Shown: one piece after another, positions 34,722 through 42,718 of the stretch
Layout of the letters: each line of letters starts with the position of its first letter
How positions within the stretch are numbered: position 1 is the first letter of the stretch
DNA from: an uncultured Eubacteriales bacterium
GTDB taxonomy: Bacteria > Bacillota > Clostridia > Oscillospirales > Acutalibacteraceae
Assembly: GCA_934444365.1 (NCBI GenBank)
Contig: CAKSCM010000006.1
Coordinates: forward strand, 47,941-111,940
Direction of reading: 5' to 3'
Length of the DNA: 64,000 nt
Notes under the pieces: generated by a model
The model's input: only the letters and a program-made list of their open reading frames with translations
What the model was told of the DNA's origin: nothing
The model's database searches: none
Program-made: the position numbers and the translations under genes

Positions 34722-35909
34722 ATGAAAAAGAACGCTATTAAATTTTTGGCCCTTTGCCTGGTTGCCGTTTTATGCGTCGCCTGCTTTGCGGGTTGCGGAG
34801 ACAATCAGGATGCGCAAGATAAGGGCAACACCCTTGTTATCGGCGGTATAGGCCCTGTTACCGGCGCGGCTGCCGACTACGGCACCGGAGTTAAAAACGG
34901 CATACAGCTTGCAATAGATGAGATAAACGCCGCCGGCGGTGTAAACGGAATAAAGCTTGAGCTTAACTTCCAGGACGATGAGCATGACGCCGAAAAGGCC
35001 GTCAACGCCTACAATGCCCTTAAGGATAAAGACATGAAGCTGCTTATAGGCACCGTAACCTCGCTGCCCTGCATAGCGGTTGTTGAAAAAACCCACGCCG
35101 ATAATATGTTCCAGATCACTCCCTCGGGATCGGCCATCGATTGCGTAAAATATGACAACGCCTTCCGCGTTTGCTTTAACGATCCCAATCAGGGTACCGC
35201 TTCGGCCCAGTATATAGCCGAGAAAAAGCTTGCCTCCAAAATCGCCGTAATTTATGACAGCTCCGACGTTTACTCCTCGGGAATTTATGAGAAGTTCAAC
35301 GCCGAGGCCGCCGTTCAGGGACTGAGCATTGTTACCGCACAGGCCTTTACCGCCGACTCGAAGACCGACTTTTCGGTGCAGCTCCAGAAGATCCAGGCAA
35401 GCGGCGCTGAACTCGTATTCCTTCCGATATACTATCAGGAGGCCGCTCTTATTCTTCAGCAGGCAAGCACCATGGGACTTAATGTTAAGTATTTCGGATG
35501 CGACGGACTTGACGGACTGGCAAAACAGCTCGGCACCAAGGTTGAGCTTTCTAATGATGTAATGTTGCTTACTCCGTTCGCTGCCGACTCCAAAGACCAA
35601 AAGAGTGCAGCCTTTGTAAAGGCCTACAAGGAAAAGAACAATGATCTTATCCCCAACCAGTTTGCCGCCGACGGTTACGACGCCGTATATGCCATTAAGC
35701 TTGCCCTTGAAAAGGCCGACATAAAGGATGTAACCAACATGTCCGCTTCCGACCTTTGCGACGCTCTTAAGGGTGTAATGACACAGATAAAGCTCGAAGG
35801 CGTAACCGGCACCATCACTTGGGATAAAGACGGCGAGCCCAGCAAGGATCCTAAGGCCATGAAGATATCCGTAAACGGCACCGAGTGGTCCTACACCGCA
35901 ATGGACTAA
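34722..35909 (+). CDS. Branched-chain amino acid-type ABC transporter substrate-binding lipoprotein
   Basis: The 395-residue receptor has a lipoprotein signal with lipobox FAGC (Cys about 25) and the type I periplasmic-binding fold of LivJ/LivK: VIGGIGPVTGAAADYGTGVKNG, INAAGGVNGIKLELNFQDDEHD, then IAVIYDSSDVYSSG and GYDAVYAIKLALE. It captures branched-chain amino acids or a related small amide/amino acid. The livHMGF permease and ATPase genes are absent; two terminators follow, so it is an orphan receptor. A consensus promoter suggests high expression. Confidence 0.9.
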   Translation: MKKNAIKFLALCLVAVLCVACFAGCGDNQDAQDKGNTLVIGGIGPVTGAAADYGTGVKNGIQLAIDEINAAGGVNGIKLELNFQDDEHDAEKAVNAYNALKDKDMKLLIGTVTSLPCIAVVEKTHADNMFQITPSGSAIDCVKYDNAFRVCFNDPNQGTASAQYIAEKKLASKIAVIYDSSDVYSSGIYEKFNAEAAVQGLSIVTAQAFTADSKTDFSVQLQKIQASGAELVFLPIYYQEAALILQQASTMGLNVKYFGCDGLDGLAKQLGTKVELSNDVMLLTPFAADSKDQKSAAFVKAYKEKNNDLIPNQFAADGYDAVYAIKLALEKADIKDVTNMSASDLCDALKGVMTQIKLEGVTGTITWDKDGEPSKDPKAMKISVNGTEWSYTAMD

Positions 35910-35942
35910 GTCTTTTACCGTTAATATAAACGGCCGATAACA

Positions 35943-35960
35943 AAACCGGATTCCGGTTTT
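35943..35960 (+). terminator. Short hairpin after the substrate-binding protein gene
   Basis: AAAACCGG-ATT-CCGGTTTT, a perfect 8-bp stem with a terminal T run. Confidence 0.55.
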
Positions 35961-35996
35961 AAATAAGCTTTTAAAGTTTTAAATACAATACAACAC

Positions 35997-36040
35997 AAAA
36001 GACCGACGGGGCGAAATAAAACGCCTTGCCGGTCTTTTTT
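35997..36040 (+). terminator. Intrinsic terminator, second after the substrate-binding protein gene
   Basis: AAAAGACCG pairs with CGGTCTTTT, with inner GGGGCG/CGCCTT, followed by a T tract. Confidence 0.82.
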
Positions 36041-36195
36041 ATTAATGTCGTTTATGTCGTTTTTTATCGCCGCCGTTACGCCGTGATAGATATATAAAAT
36101 TAAAACACACAGCAATTTTTATTTAGCGATTACCTCCTTGCCCTTTTATCGGATAATAAACGCGGTATTTGTTTGTTGTTTTTCATAAATATCAC

Positions 36196-36223
36196 TTGAA
36201 ATACATGGAATTTATGTTATAAT
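36196..36223 (+). promoter_or_regulatory. Sigma-A promoter of the dockerin protein gene
   Basis: -35 TTGAAA (36196-36201), 16-bp spacer, -10 TATAAT (36218-36223). Confidence 0.75.
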
Positions 36224-36284
36224 TACCTTGGCAATAAACATATTTTAGGTTATTGCTTACATTTTGAAAAGGGAGAAAGAAAAA

Positions 36285-37778
36285 ATGACAATTTCGCTGA
36301 AACGTACACTTTCGGTCATACTGTGCCTTATAATGGCGTTTTCGGCAGCCGCATTCGGCTTTGAAGGCAAGGCCGAATCAAAGGTATTAATTGCCGATGC
36401 AGGAGATGACGATTTCACATGGAGCCTTTTACACGGCAACGGAGAGCTGTCGGTTGACAAACAAAATAAGATCCAAGGCAACGGCAGTATTTTTATCGAT
36501 ATGGCACCGGATGGGCAAAGCTTTATAGCCGATGTCTTTGCCATGCAGACCTTGCTTGAGTTTGAAAATCCCGTCAATATCAACCAATGGGATTATTTTG
36601 AATTCTGCCTTTACACTGAGGGCGAATTTAAATTCGACCCGGTAATTCAGTACAATCTTATCGACGGAGACTATGAGGGCAATGACGGTTACAATTGCTC
36701 AAAATGGCTTTTCGACCGCACATATATAGATCCCGACGGCGACAAGGAGGACCCGAACAATTTTACCGACACCTTTAAAGAGGACGGCTGGATGCGTATA
36801 AGAAACACCATAGAGGAGGTTCTTGCCGCAAAGGCTGTCACGGTAAGTCCCGACAACATAGGAAGAATGCGGTTCTCGTGGCTTTATTACAGCGGCCAGA
36901 CCTTTGACGAGGTCGACTGGGGATTTGACGGAGTAATATTCTTTAACCAGGAGTTTCTTGACGAAAGAAGCGCCGCCGAAGAAAACATGAAGGCCAAAAT
37001 TGAAGCCCTTCCCGTTTTGACCGACGACAATTTCGAGGAGAACAAAGCGGCCGTCAAGGCGCTCATTGACGAATACACCTCTCTTTCGGATCAGTATGCA
37101 AACTTTATGCCGGAGAATTTTGAAAAATATTTTACGGCCCGCGATTTTTACAAATCCAAGGAAATGGCAGCCGATGTCGCCGCAATAAAGACAAAGCTTG
37201 AAAAATTCAACGACCCGAAAACTGCCATAACAATAGAAAACTATCGTTCGTTGCAAGGAGAGCTCGAAAGCATCAACGCCGACTTTTTAAGGCTTGACAA
37301 GCTTTACGGCGAGGGCAATTACGGTCTTGATAAAGAGCAGATCATGACGCCCCTTTGGAACCGTTACCGCGACTGCGAAAGCATGGATAAAATAAATGAG
37401 CTGCTTGCAACTCTGCCGTTGCCCGAAAACATGACACTTGAGAATAAAGGGGTTTATGAGCAGATTTTAAAACTGCGCGAAGGCTTAAACGATAAAACCT
37501 TAATAACGGAAGAGATTGCCGAAAGACTCGAAAAAACCGGAGAAGCAATTTACGCCTTAGAACATCCCTATGTGCTCGGTGATATTACCGAAGATGATAA
37601 GATTACCGCTGCCGACGCGCTTGTGGCATTGCAGCACGCGGTGGGGAAAATAACTCTTACCGGCAATCAGTTGCTTGCCGCCGACGTTGACGGCAACGGT
37701 AAGGTTGACGCTAACGACGCATTGCTGATATTACAAAAATCCGTCATGAAAATTGACAAATTCCCCATTGAAAACTGA
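36285..37778 (+). CDS. Secreted protein with C-terminal type I dockerin
   Basis: The 497-residue protein has a signal peptide (residues 1 to about 30, cleavage near GKAES), an N-terminal beta-rich domain (about 30-230, VFAMQTLLEFENPVNINQWDYFEF, resembling carbohydrate-binding jelly rolls), a helical region (about 240-425), and two dockerin repeats at the C-terminus (GDITEDDKITAADALVALQ and ADVDGNGKVDANDALLILQ) with calcium-binding Asp/Asn positions. Dockerins bind cohesins of cellulosome-like complexes. ATG 36285 follows GGGAG; the TTG at 36264 would include the ribosome site. No catalytic domain is recognised. Confidence 0.82.
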   Translation: MTISLKRTLSVILCLIMAFSAAAFGFEGKAESKVLIADAGDDDFTWSLLHGNGELSVDKQNKIQGNGSIFIDMAPDGQSFIADVFAMQTLLEFENPVNINQWDYFEFCLYTEGEFKFDPVIQYNLIDGDYEGNDGYNCSKWLFDRTYIDPDGDKEDPNNFTDTFKEDGWMRIRNTIEEVLAAKAVTVSPDNIGRMRFSWLYYSGQTFDEVDWGFDGVIFFNQEFLDERSAAEENMKAKIEALPVLTDDNFEENKAAVKALIDEYTSLSDQYANFMPENFEKYFTARDFYKSKEMAADVAAIKTKLEKFNDPKTAITIENYRSLQGELESINADFLRLDKLYGEGNYGLDKEQIMTPLWNRYRDCESMDKINELLATLPLPENMTLENKGVYEQILKLREGLNDKTLITEEIAERLEKTGEAIYALEHPYVLGDITEDDKITAADALVALQHAVGKITLTGNQLLAADVDGNGKVDANDALLILQKSVMKIDKFPIEN

Positions 37779-37893
37779 AAATAGTCGGAATAAAAATGTG
37801 TTTTAAGTGTTTTGGCGACCGTTTTTGATAAACGGCACCGATCATATTTAAGAACGCCGGCAAAATAATACAATAAAAACCAGTAAACCATAA

Positions 37894-37935
37894 AATCCCC
37901 TGCAGCTTTCGCAAATTCGAAAGCCGCGGGGGATT
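37894..37935. terminator. Imperfect long hairpin after the dockerin gene
   Basis: AATCCCC-tGC-a-GCTTTCG pairs with its complement across a 5-base loop with few mismatches; no T tract. The rest of 37779-38147 holds only this and the next terminator. Confidence 0.5.
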
Positions 37936-38085
37936 GCTGCTAAAACTGGGTGTCCTTTAATTCTAACGGAATAGCCAAATGGGTTGCGCGCCGTTTAAAA
38001 TGACATCTGCTTAAAATAAAATCTGCCGTCGGCGGGAGTTTATGCCTCGCATTTGATCTTTTGCGTTTTGGTGTGCAATTTAATA

Positions 38086-38125
38086 AAAATATCCTCTGCA
38101 ATCTTTCGGCTGCAGAGGATATTTT
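38086..38125. terminator. Bidirectional terminator before the sugar isomerase gene end
   Basis: AAAATATCCTCTGCA and its 15-bp complement enclose a 10-base loop; T-rich tails lie on both strands. It ends the minus-strand isomerase transcript. Confidence 0.85.
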
Positions 38126-38147
38126 CGATTTTAATTATACTTCAAAA

Positions 38148-38900
38148 CTATTTTGCCTCGGGATATTCGTTGCCGAGCAGGTAAAGCGGAGCTTCATCCT
38201 CTTCAACCTCGGGGAAACGGCCGACCTTAGCGTAAAAACGCGAGGTGTCGGACGTATCGGCGTCGGCAATTGCGCCGAGGTAGGGCATCATGTCGACCGG
38301 CTCATAGAAACGGTTATCGGTCGAATCGTCGTTGCACTGGCTGACCTCGCCCACAAGCACCTTTCCGTGTCCCTCTTCGCCCCAGAAGGAATGATAGAGC
38401 TTTTTGGTGTTGGTCATGCTCATGCCTGGGGTAAGACGAATAACAGTGCCGGCAGGAACGGTGTAATGACGGCCGTCAACCTGTATTTCAACATCGTCCA
38501 TCGACAGATTGTCGTTCTCATCGGCACCGTAAACCTTTATCATAAGATTACCGCCGCCGCGGTTGATAATATCCTCCTGCTTGTACCAATGATAATGATA
38601 CGGTGTTACCTGATTTTCCTTAACTATCATTATCTTCTCGGCATATACCTTTTTATCGTCGGGATTATGGGCATTGCCGTTGCGAAGGGTGAACAAAAAC
38701 AATCCGCAATTGTCAAAATGACCGCTGCCAAAATCGGTTATATCCCAGCCGAGTACATTACGGCGGATCTCGTCGTACTCGTGGTTTTTCTCCTTCCACT
38801 CATCCGGGGTAAAATAAGCAAAGGGAGGAAGCACAAACTTATGCTCGTTTAAAAACTCTATGGCTTCCTTAATTATCGCATTAATTTCAGAACGTTTCAT
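38148..38900 (-). CDS. D-lyxose isomerase-like cupin enzyme
   Basis: The 250-residue cupin resembles bacterial D-lyxose isomerases (interconversion of D-lyxose and D-xylulose, with D-mannose side activity). The metal-binding histidine segment is TPYHYHWYKQEDIINRGGGNL with a downstream Glu and TPGMSMTNTKKLYHSFWGEEGHG providing a second histidine. No signal peptide. GAAGGAT precedes the ATG. A PfkB-family sugar kinase gene lies 104 bp upstream on the same strand, which could phosphorylate the ketose product. Confidence 0.85.
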   Translation of the reverse strand: MKRSEINAIIKEAIEFLNEHKFVLPPFAYFTPDEWKEKNHEYDEIRRNVLGWDITDFGSGHFDNCGLFLFTLRNGNAHNPDDKKVYAEKIMIVKENQVTPYHYHWYKQEDIINRGGGNLMIKVYGADENDNLSMDDVEIQVDGRHYTVPAGTVIRLTPGMSMTNTKKLYHSFWGEEGHGKVLVGEVSQCNDDSTDNRFYEPVDMMPYLGAIADADTSDTSRFYAKVGRFPEVEEDEAPLYLLGNEYPEAK

Positions 38901-39004
38901 AAAAACTATCCTTCCGATCAGATTTTAGTGTTTCTTGAGTTTTCGGGGAGGCAAGTGATCGCCCGTCAGCTTAAAGCCTGTAGCCGAACGCCGCCTGTCG
39001 TCGC

Positions 39005-39961
39005 TTAAAGGGGAACCTCGTCGGTATGCTCCTCCATGAATTTATAAATATCGGCAAGCGGCTTTATGCCGGTGGAAGCACCCATTGCCATTATGCAATG
39101 AGATCCGACGGCATTGCCGAGCTTTGCGGATTCCTCAAAGCTCTTGCCCTGGGCAATTCCGGCAAGGAAGCCCGCACAAAACGAATCTCCGGCGCCGGTG
39201 GTATCGACCCTTTTAACCGAAAGATATGTAGGAGCAAAATAGCCTTTTTTGCCGCCCTCGCGAATGTAAGCGCCGCGTTTGCCGGCCTTGATTATAACAT
39301 TCTTTACGCCGTTTTCGAAGAAAACATCGGCGATCTTATCGACATCGGTCTCCCCTGTCATCTTCTCGGCCTCCTCAATGCTCGGCATAAAGAGATCGAG
39401 ATATTTAAGGGCAGGTCTTACGCCCTCCATCCAGCGGCCGGTGGGATCCCACGCGGTATCCATAACGGTGAACTTGCCTACCTCCTGCGCCCTTCTGAAA
39501 ATACGGGCAGCCGGCTCGCCGTCAAGCCCATGGGTAAGGAGCGCACCGGCAAGGAAGATTATATCGCAGTCGCAAAGCAGCCAGTCCGGAACGTCACTTT
39601 CCACCATCTTTGAGGTGGAACCGCCGTTATAAAGGAAGCTTCTCTCTCCGTCCGAATTAATACAGACAACCGAAGTTGTGGTCTGCACCGTAGGATCAAC
39701 AACCACTCCGGTTACATCAACACCGCTGTTTTTGCAGGTGTCGTAAACAAAATGACCGAAAAGATCGTCGCCGACCTTGCACGAAAGCGCAACCGGAACG
39801 CCGAGCTTGGCAAGATCCATAGCCGCGTTGGAAGCACATCCGCCGACAAACATAGAGCTGCTGTCGATAAACTGCAAAGCTCCCGGGGTCGGAAGATTAT
39901 CTACCGGCTTGAGCATGACATCGGTTGTAACCGAGCCTATACAAAGTACCTTTTTCATCAT
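39005..39961 (-). CDS. PfkB-family carbohydrate kinase
   Basis: The 318-residue ribokinase-like enzyme has the N-terminal PfkB region (VGGCASNAAMDLAKLG) and the C-terminal signature DTTGAGDSFCAGFLAG with the catalytic Asp and anion hole. The substrate is unknown; ribokinase, fructokinase or a ketopentose kinase are possible, and the adjacent lyxose-isomerase-like gene favours a pentose or ketose. AGGAG lies 9 bases before the ATG-ATG start. Confidence 0.87.
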   Translation of the reverse strand: MMKKVLCIGSVTTDVMLKPVDNLPTPGALQFIDSSSMFVGGCASNAAMDLAKLGVPVALSCKVGDDLFGHFVYDTCKNSGVDVTGVVVDPTVQTTTSVVCINSDGERSFLYNGGSTSKMVESDVPDWLLCDCDIIFLAGALLTHGLDGEPAARIFRRAQEVGKFTVMDTAWDPTGRWMEGVRPALKYLDLFMPSIEEAEKMTGETDVDKIADVFFENGVKNVIIKAGKRGAYIREGGKKGYFAPTYLSVKRVDTTGAGDSFCAGFLAGIAQGKSFEESAKLGNAVGSHCIMAMGASTGIKPLADIYKFMEEHTDEVPL

Positions 39962-39986
39962 AATAAATTACTCCTGACATGGGTTT

Positions 39987-40008
39987 TAAAACGCCCTTTA
40001 TGAGGGCA
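39987..40008 (-). terminator. Short terminator after the D,D-carboxypeptidase gene
   Basis: Minus-strand GCCCT-CATAA-AGGGC followed by GTTTTAAAA. Confidence 0.5.
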
Positions 40009-40075
40009 ATTAATACACATTCGATTATATATCCTGCAATGCCGTCTTGTCAAGAAACAAAGCAAACTGTTACTT

Positions 40076-41401
40076 TTATTTGTATCTTCTGTAAACCGAC
40101 GCACGGTATTTTTTTCTTCTTTTACGGTTATAAAGAATATTTATGATTATAAAGATCACAAACGCCGCCACTGCAAGGCATACTATAATTATAAAAAGCT
40201 TGGATGTAAATATCGAGCCTAAAACCCCGAAAATATGTTTTATTGTGCTGTGAGCGCAATCCTCGGTTATTATAAGATCGACCGTGCCGAGGCTTTCTCC
40301 CGCGCAAAACACCTCGGCATATCCCACCTTTGTTCCGGCGGTAACGGGGGCTGTGAGGGTGTCGGTCTCAATATGCGGTTCCACTATAACGCTGTCGGAC
40401 GAGGCTTTGGGAATTACCGCCTTTATCTCGCTCGCGGCGGTTGCAAGCAGGTGATCCTTCCCGGCGCTGTATTTGATCTTGATTTCGGCCCGCGGGGTTG
40501 ACGTGTCGCACACGGTGGAAAGCTGAAGATCGTTAAAGGCCCAGCGATACAAATTAGCGCTGCTTGAAAATTCACGCCTTATAAAGCGGCCGTCCGAACC
40601 GTACACCGGACATCCGAGCATTACACACAAATACCTTTCGTTGCCCTTTTCGGCCGTAGAGATAAGACACCGGCCGGCATTGTCGGTATATCCGGTTTTC
40701 AGGCCGGTTGTGTACTTGTAATAAGCATCGGTGGAGGGATCGAGCATTAAATTGGTGGTGGTAAGTACCCTTTCATCCGACATATTCGTAGCCGGTACGG
40801 TATATCTCGATTTCGAACAGATCTCGGTAAGCTTTTCAAATTTACATACCTCTTTTGCGAGTATGAGCAAATCATCGGCGGTGGTATACTGTCCCGTTGC
40901 CGAAAGACCGTGAGCATTTGCAAAATGAGTGTCGTTCATACCGAGGGCTGCTGCCCTTTCATTCATTTTTTCGACAAAAGCGCTTATACTGCCGGCATAA
41001 TGGGTCGCCAGAACATTGGCGGCATCACACCCGGAGGATATAAGAAGACAGCGAAGCAAATCGAGCGACGACATGACCTCTCCGGTCTTTAAATTGGCGT
41101 TTGACGCTCCGGTACCGCTTATGTCAAGAATAGACTGACTGTCGGCCGTTATATAGGTGTTTTCGGGCTCGGAATCGGTCTCGGCGACTATGAGTGCCGT
41201 CATAAGCTTTGTAAGGGAGGCCGGTTCACGACGCTCATTGGAATTATACCGGTAAACCACAGTGTCGGAATTAAAGTTATACAGAATAACGCTTTGCGCC
41301 TCAACCTCGGTTCCGGCCGGCAATGTATAAGCCGAAACCGGAATAAAGGTCGTTATAACAAGACATATTATTAAAAAAACAACGCATGGGATTTTTTTCA
41401 T
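40076..41401 (-). CDS. D-alanyl-D-alanine carboxypeptidase (DacA/DacF family, PBP5-like)
   Basis: The 441-residue penicillin-binding protein trims the terminal D-Ala from peptidoglycan stem peptides. It has a signal peptide, the SxxK motif S62-LT-K65, an SGC in place of the usual SGN/SNN (SSGCDAAN), and KTG (GLKTGYTDNAG). A beta-rich PBP5-C domain follows and the C-terminus has a membrane helix with an Arg/Lys-rich tail. SGC is found in several clostridial DacF-type enzymes. ATG 41401 is chosen over the extension to 41461; GAAGG lies 10 bases upstream. Confidence 0.9.
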   Translation of the reverse strand: MKKIPCVVFLIICLVITTFIPVSAYTLPAGTEVEAQSVILYNFNSDTVVYRYNSNERREPASLTKLMTALIVAETDSEPENTYITADSQSILDISGTGASNANLKTGEVMSSLDLLRCLLISSGCDAANVLATHYAGSISAFVEKMNERAAALGMNDTHFANAHGLSATGQYTTADDLLILAKEVCKFEKLTEICSKSRYTVPATNMSDERVLTTTNLMLDPSTDAYYKYTTGLKTGYTDNAGRCLISTAEKGNERYLCVMLGCPVYGSDGRFIRREFSSSANLYRWAFNDLQLSTVCDTSTPRAEIKIKYSAGKDHLLATAASEIKAVIPKASSDSVIVEPHIETDTLTAPVTAGTKVGYAEVFCAGESLGTVDLIITEDCAHSTIKHIFGVLGSIFTSKLFIIIVCLAVAAFVIFIIINILYNRKRRKKYRASVYRRYK

Positions 41402-41525
41402 AGCATTTTTACCTTCACTGTAGTATAATATATTTCGATATAAGATCACTATTATTGACATGATAACATTTTTTTCGCAATAAATAAAGGGGTCTGAACA
41501 AAAAATATTCTTCGGGGTGTTATTT

Positions 41526-42650
41526 TTGATATATATTACGGGCGATATGCACGGCCGAACCGAGCGTATATATGACCGACGTTTAAACCGTCTGAAAAAG
41601 GGCGATACACTTATAATATGCGGCGATTTCGGTTTTATTTGGAACGGCTCCCAAAAGGAAAAGAAAATTCTCGACTATCTCGGCAGCCGCCGCTATAACG
41701 TTGCGTTTATAGACGGAACGCACGAAAATTACGATCTGCTGAGCAAATACCGTATGACCGTATGGAAGGGCGGACGGGTACACCGTATTTCCGGCAACCT
41801 TTTCCATATGATGAGGGGTCAGATATTCACCATCGAGGGTCTGAAAATCTTCACCTTCGGCGGCGGAGAAAGTCTTGACAGAGAGATCCGCACCGAGCAC
41901 GAGAGCTGGTGGAGGGAGGAGTTTCCCTCCTCCGCCGAAATGGCCGAGGGCGCCGAGAACATCGACGAAAACGGCTGCCGCGTAGACTACATAATAACCC
42001 ATGAGCCTCCCTCTCTTGTTAAAAGCTCGCTGCTTTTACGCAACGCCGAGGCCGACAGGGTCAATAAGTTAAACGGATATCTCGAACAGCTTGACAGGGA
42101 GTGCGAATTCCGCCACTGGTTTTTCGGCTCGATGCACGAGGATCGTACCGTAACCAAATACCACACGGCCGTTTTTAAAGATATAATTCCCCTTGACGAC
42201 GACGCGATAATAGGCGCGCCCTTGCCCGAAAGAACGGACAAAAACAGCGATGGCTATTATATCGGCACGGATGCTTTGCTCCCGGTTAGAAAGATTAACA
42301 AACCGGCAAAGGACAGTGAAAACACCGCTGAAAAAACAAAAAATGATATTCCGGCCGGCAGCCTCGATGATACCTATGCCGAAAACGAGCAAGATCCGGA
42401 TAAAAAACACAGAGAAACCTCCGCCGGGCAAAGCGGTAATAAAACCGCCGACCAAAACAGCAAAGCGCCCGACATACAAGATGTCAGGACAGCCGAAAAC
42501 GAAAACGGCGACGATAACTCCGACACAGAATTTGACGCCGACAGAATCGTCGACGAGGTGCTCTCGAGCATTAAAGACGACTCCGATTCCGCAAAGGAAG
42601 AACAAAATGACACCGAACAAACGTCCGATCGGGAATCGCTGAATAATTAA
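41526..42650 (+). CDS. Calcineurin-like metallophosphoesterase with acidic C-terminal tail
   Basis: The 374-residue protein has a phosphoesterase domain (residues 1 to about 225): IYITGDMHG (motif I, Asp/His), ICGDFGFIW, GTHENYD (GNHE variant), ITHEPPS and FGSMHEDR (usual GHxH is GSMH). The last 140 residues are low-complexity, rich in Glu, Asp, Asn, Lys and Ser, and probably disordered, ending with a short amphipathic piece. TTG 41526 gives the usual N-terminus and sits 7 bases after CGGGGTG; GTG 41517 is within that site. The substrate is unknown. Confidence 0.82.
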   Translation: MIYITGDMHGRTERIYDRRLNRLKKGDTLIICGDFGFIWNGSQKEKKILDYLGSRRYNVAFIDGTHENYDLLSKYRMTVWKGGRVHRISGNLFHMMRGQIFTIEGLKIFTFGGGESLDREIRTEHESWWREEFPSSAEMAEGAENIDENGCRVDYIITHEPPSLVKSSLLLRNAEADRVNKLNGYLEQLDRECEFRHWFFGSMHEDRTVTKYHTAVFKDIIPLDDDAIIGAPLPERTDKNSDGYYIGTDALLPVRKINKPAKDSENTAEKTKNDIPAGSLDDTYAENEQDPDKKHRETSAGQSGNKTADQNSKAPDIQDVRTAENENGDDNSDTEFDADRIVDEVLSSIKDDSDSAKEEQNDTEQTSDRESLNN

Positions 42651-42718
42651 ATTTTAAATCTTAAATCTTCGATTTTTAATTAACCCATAAAACTCTTTAG
42701 GTGAAAGCGAGGAGAAAA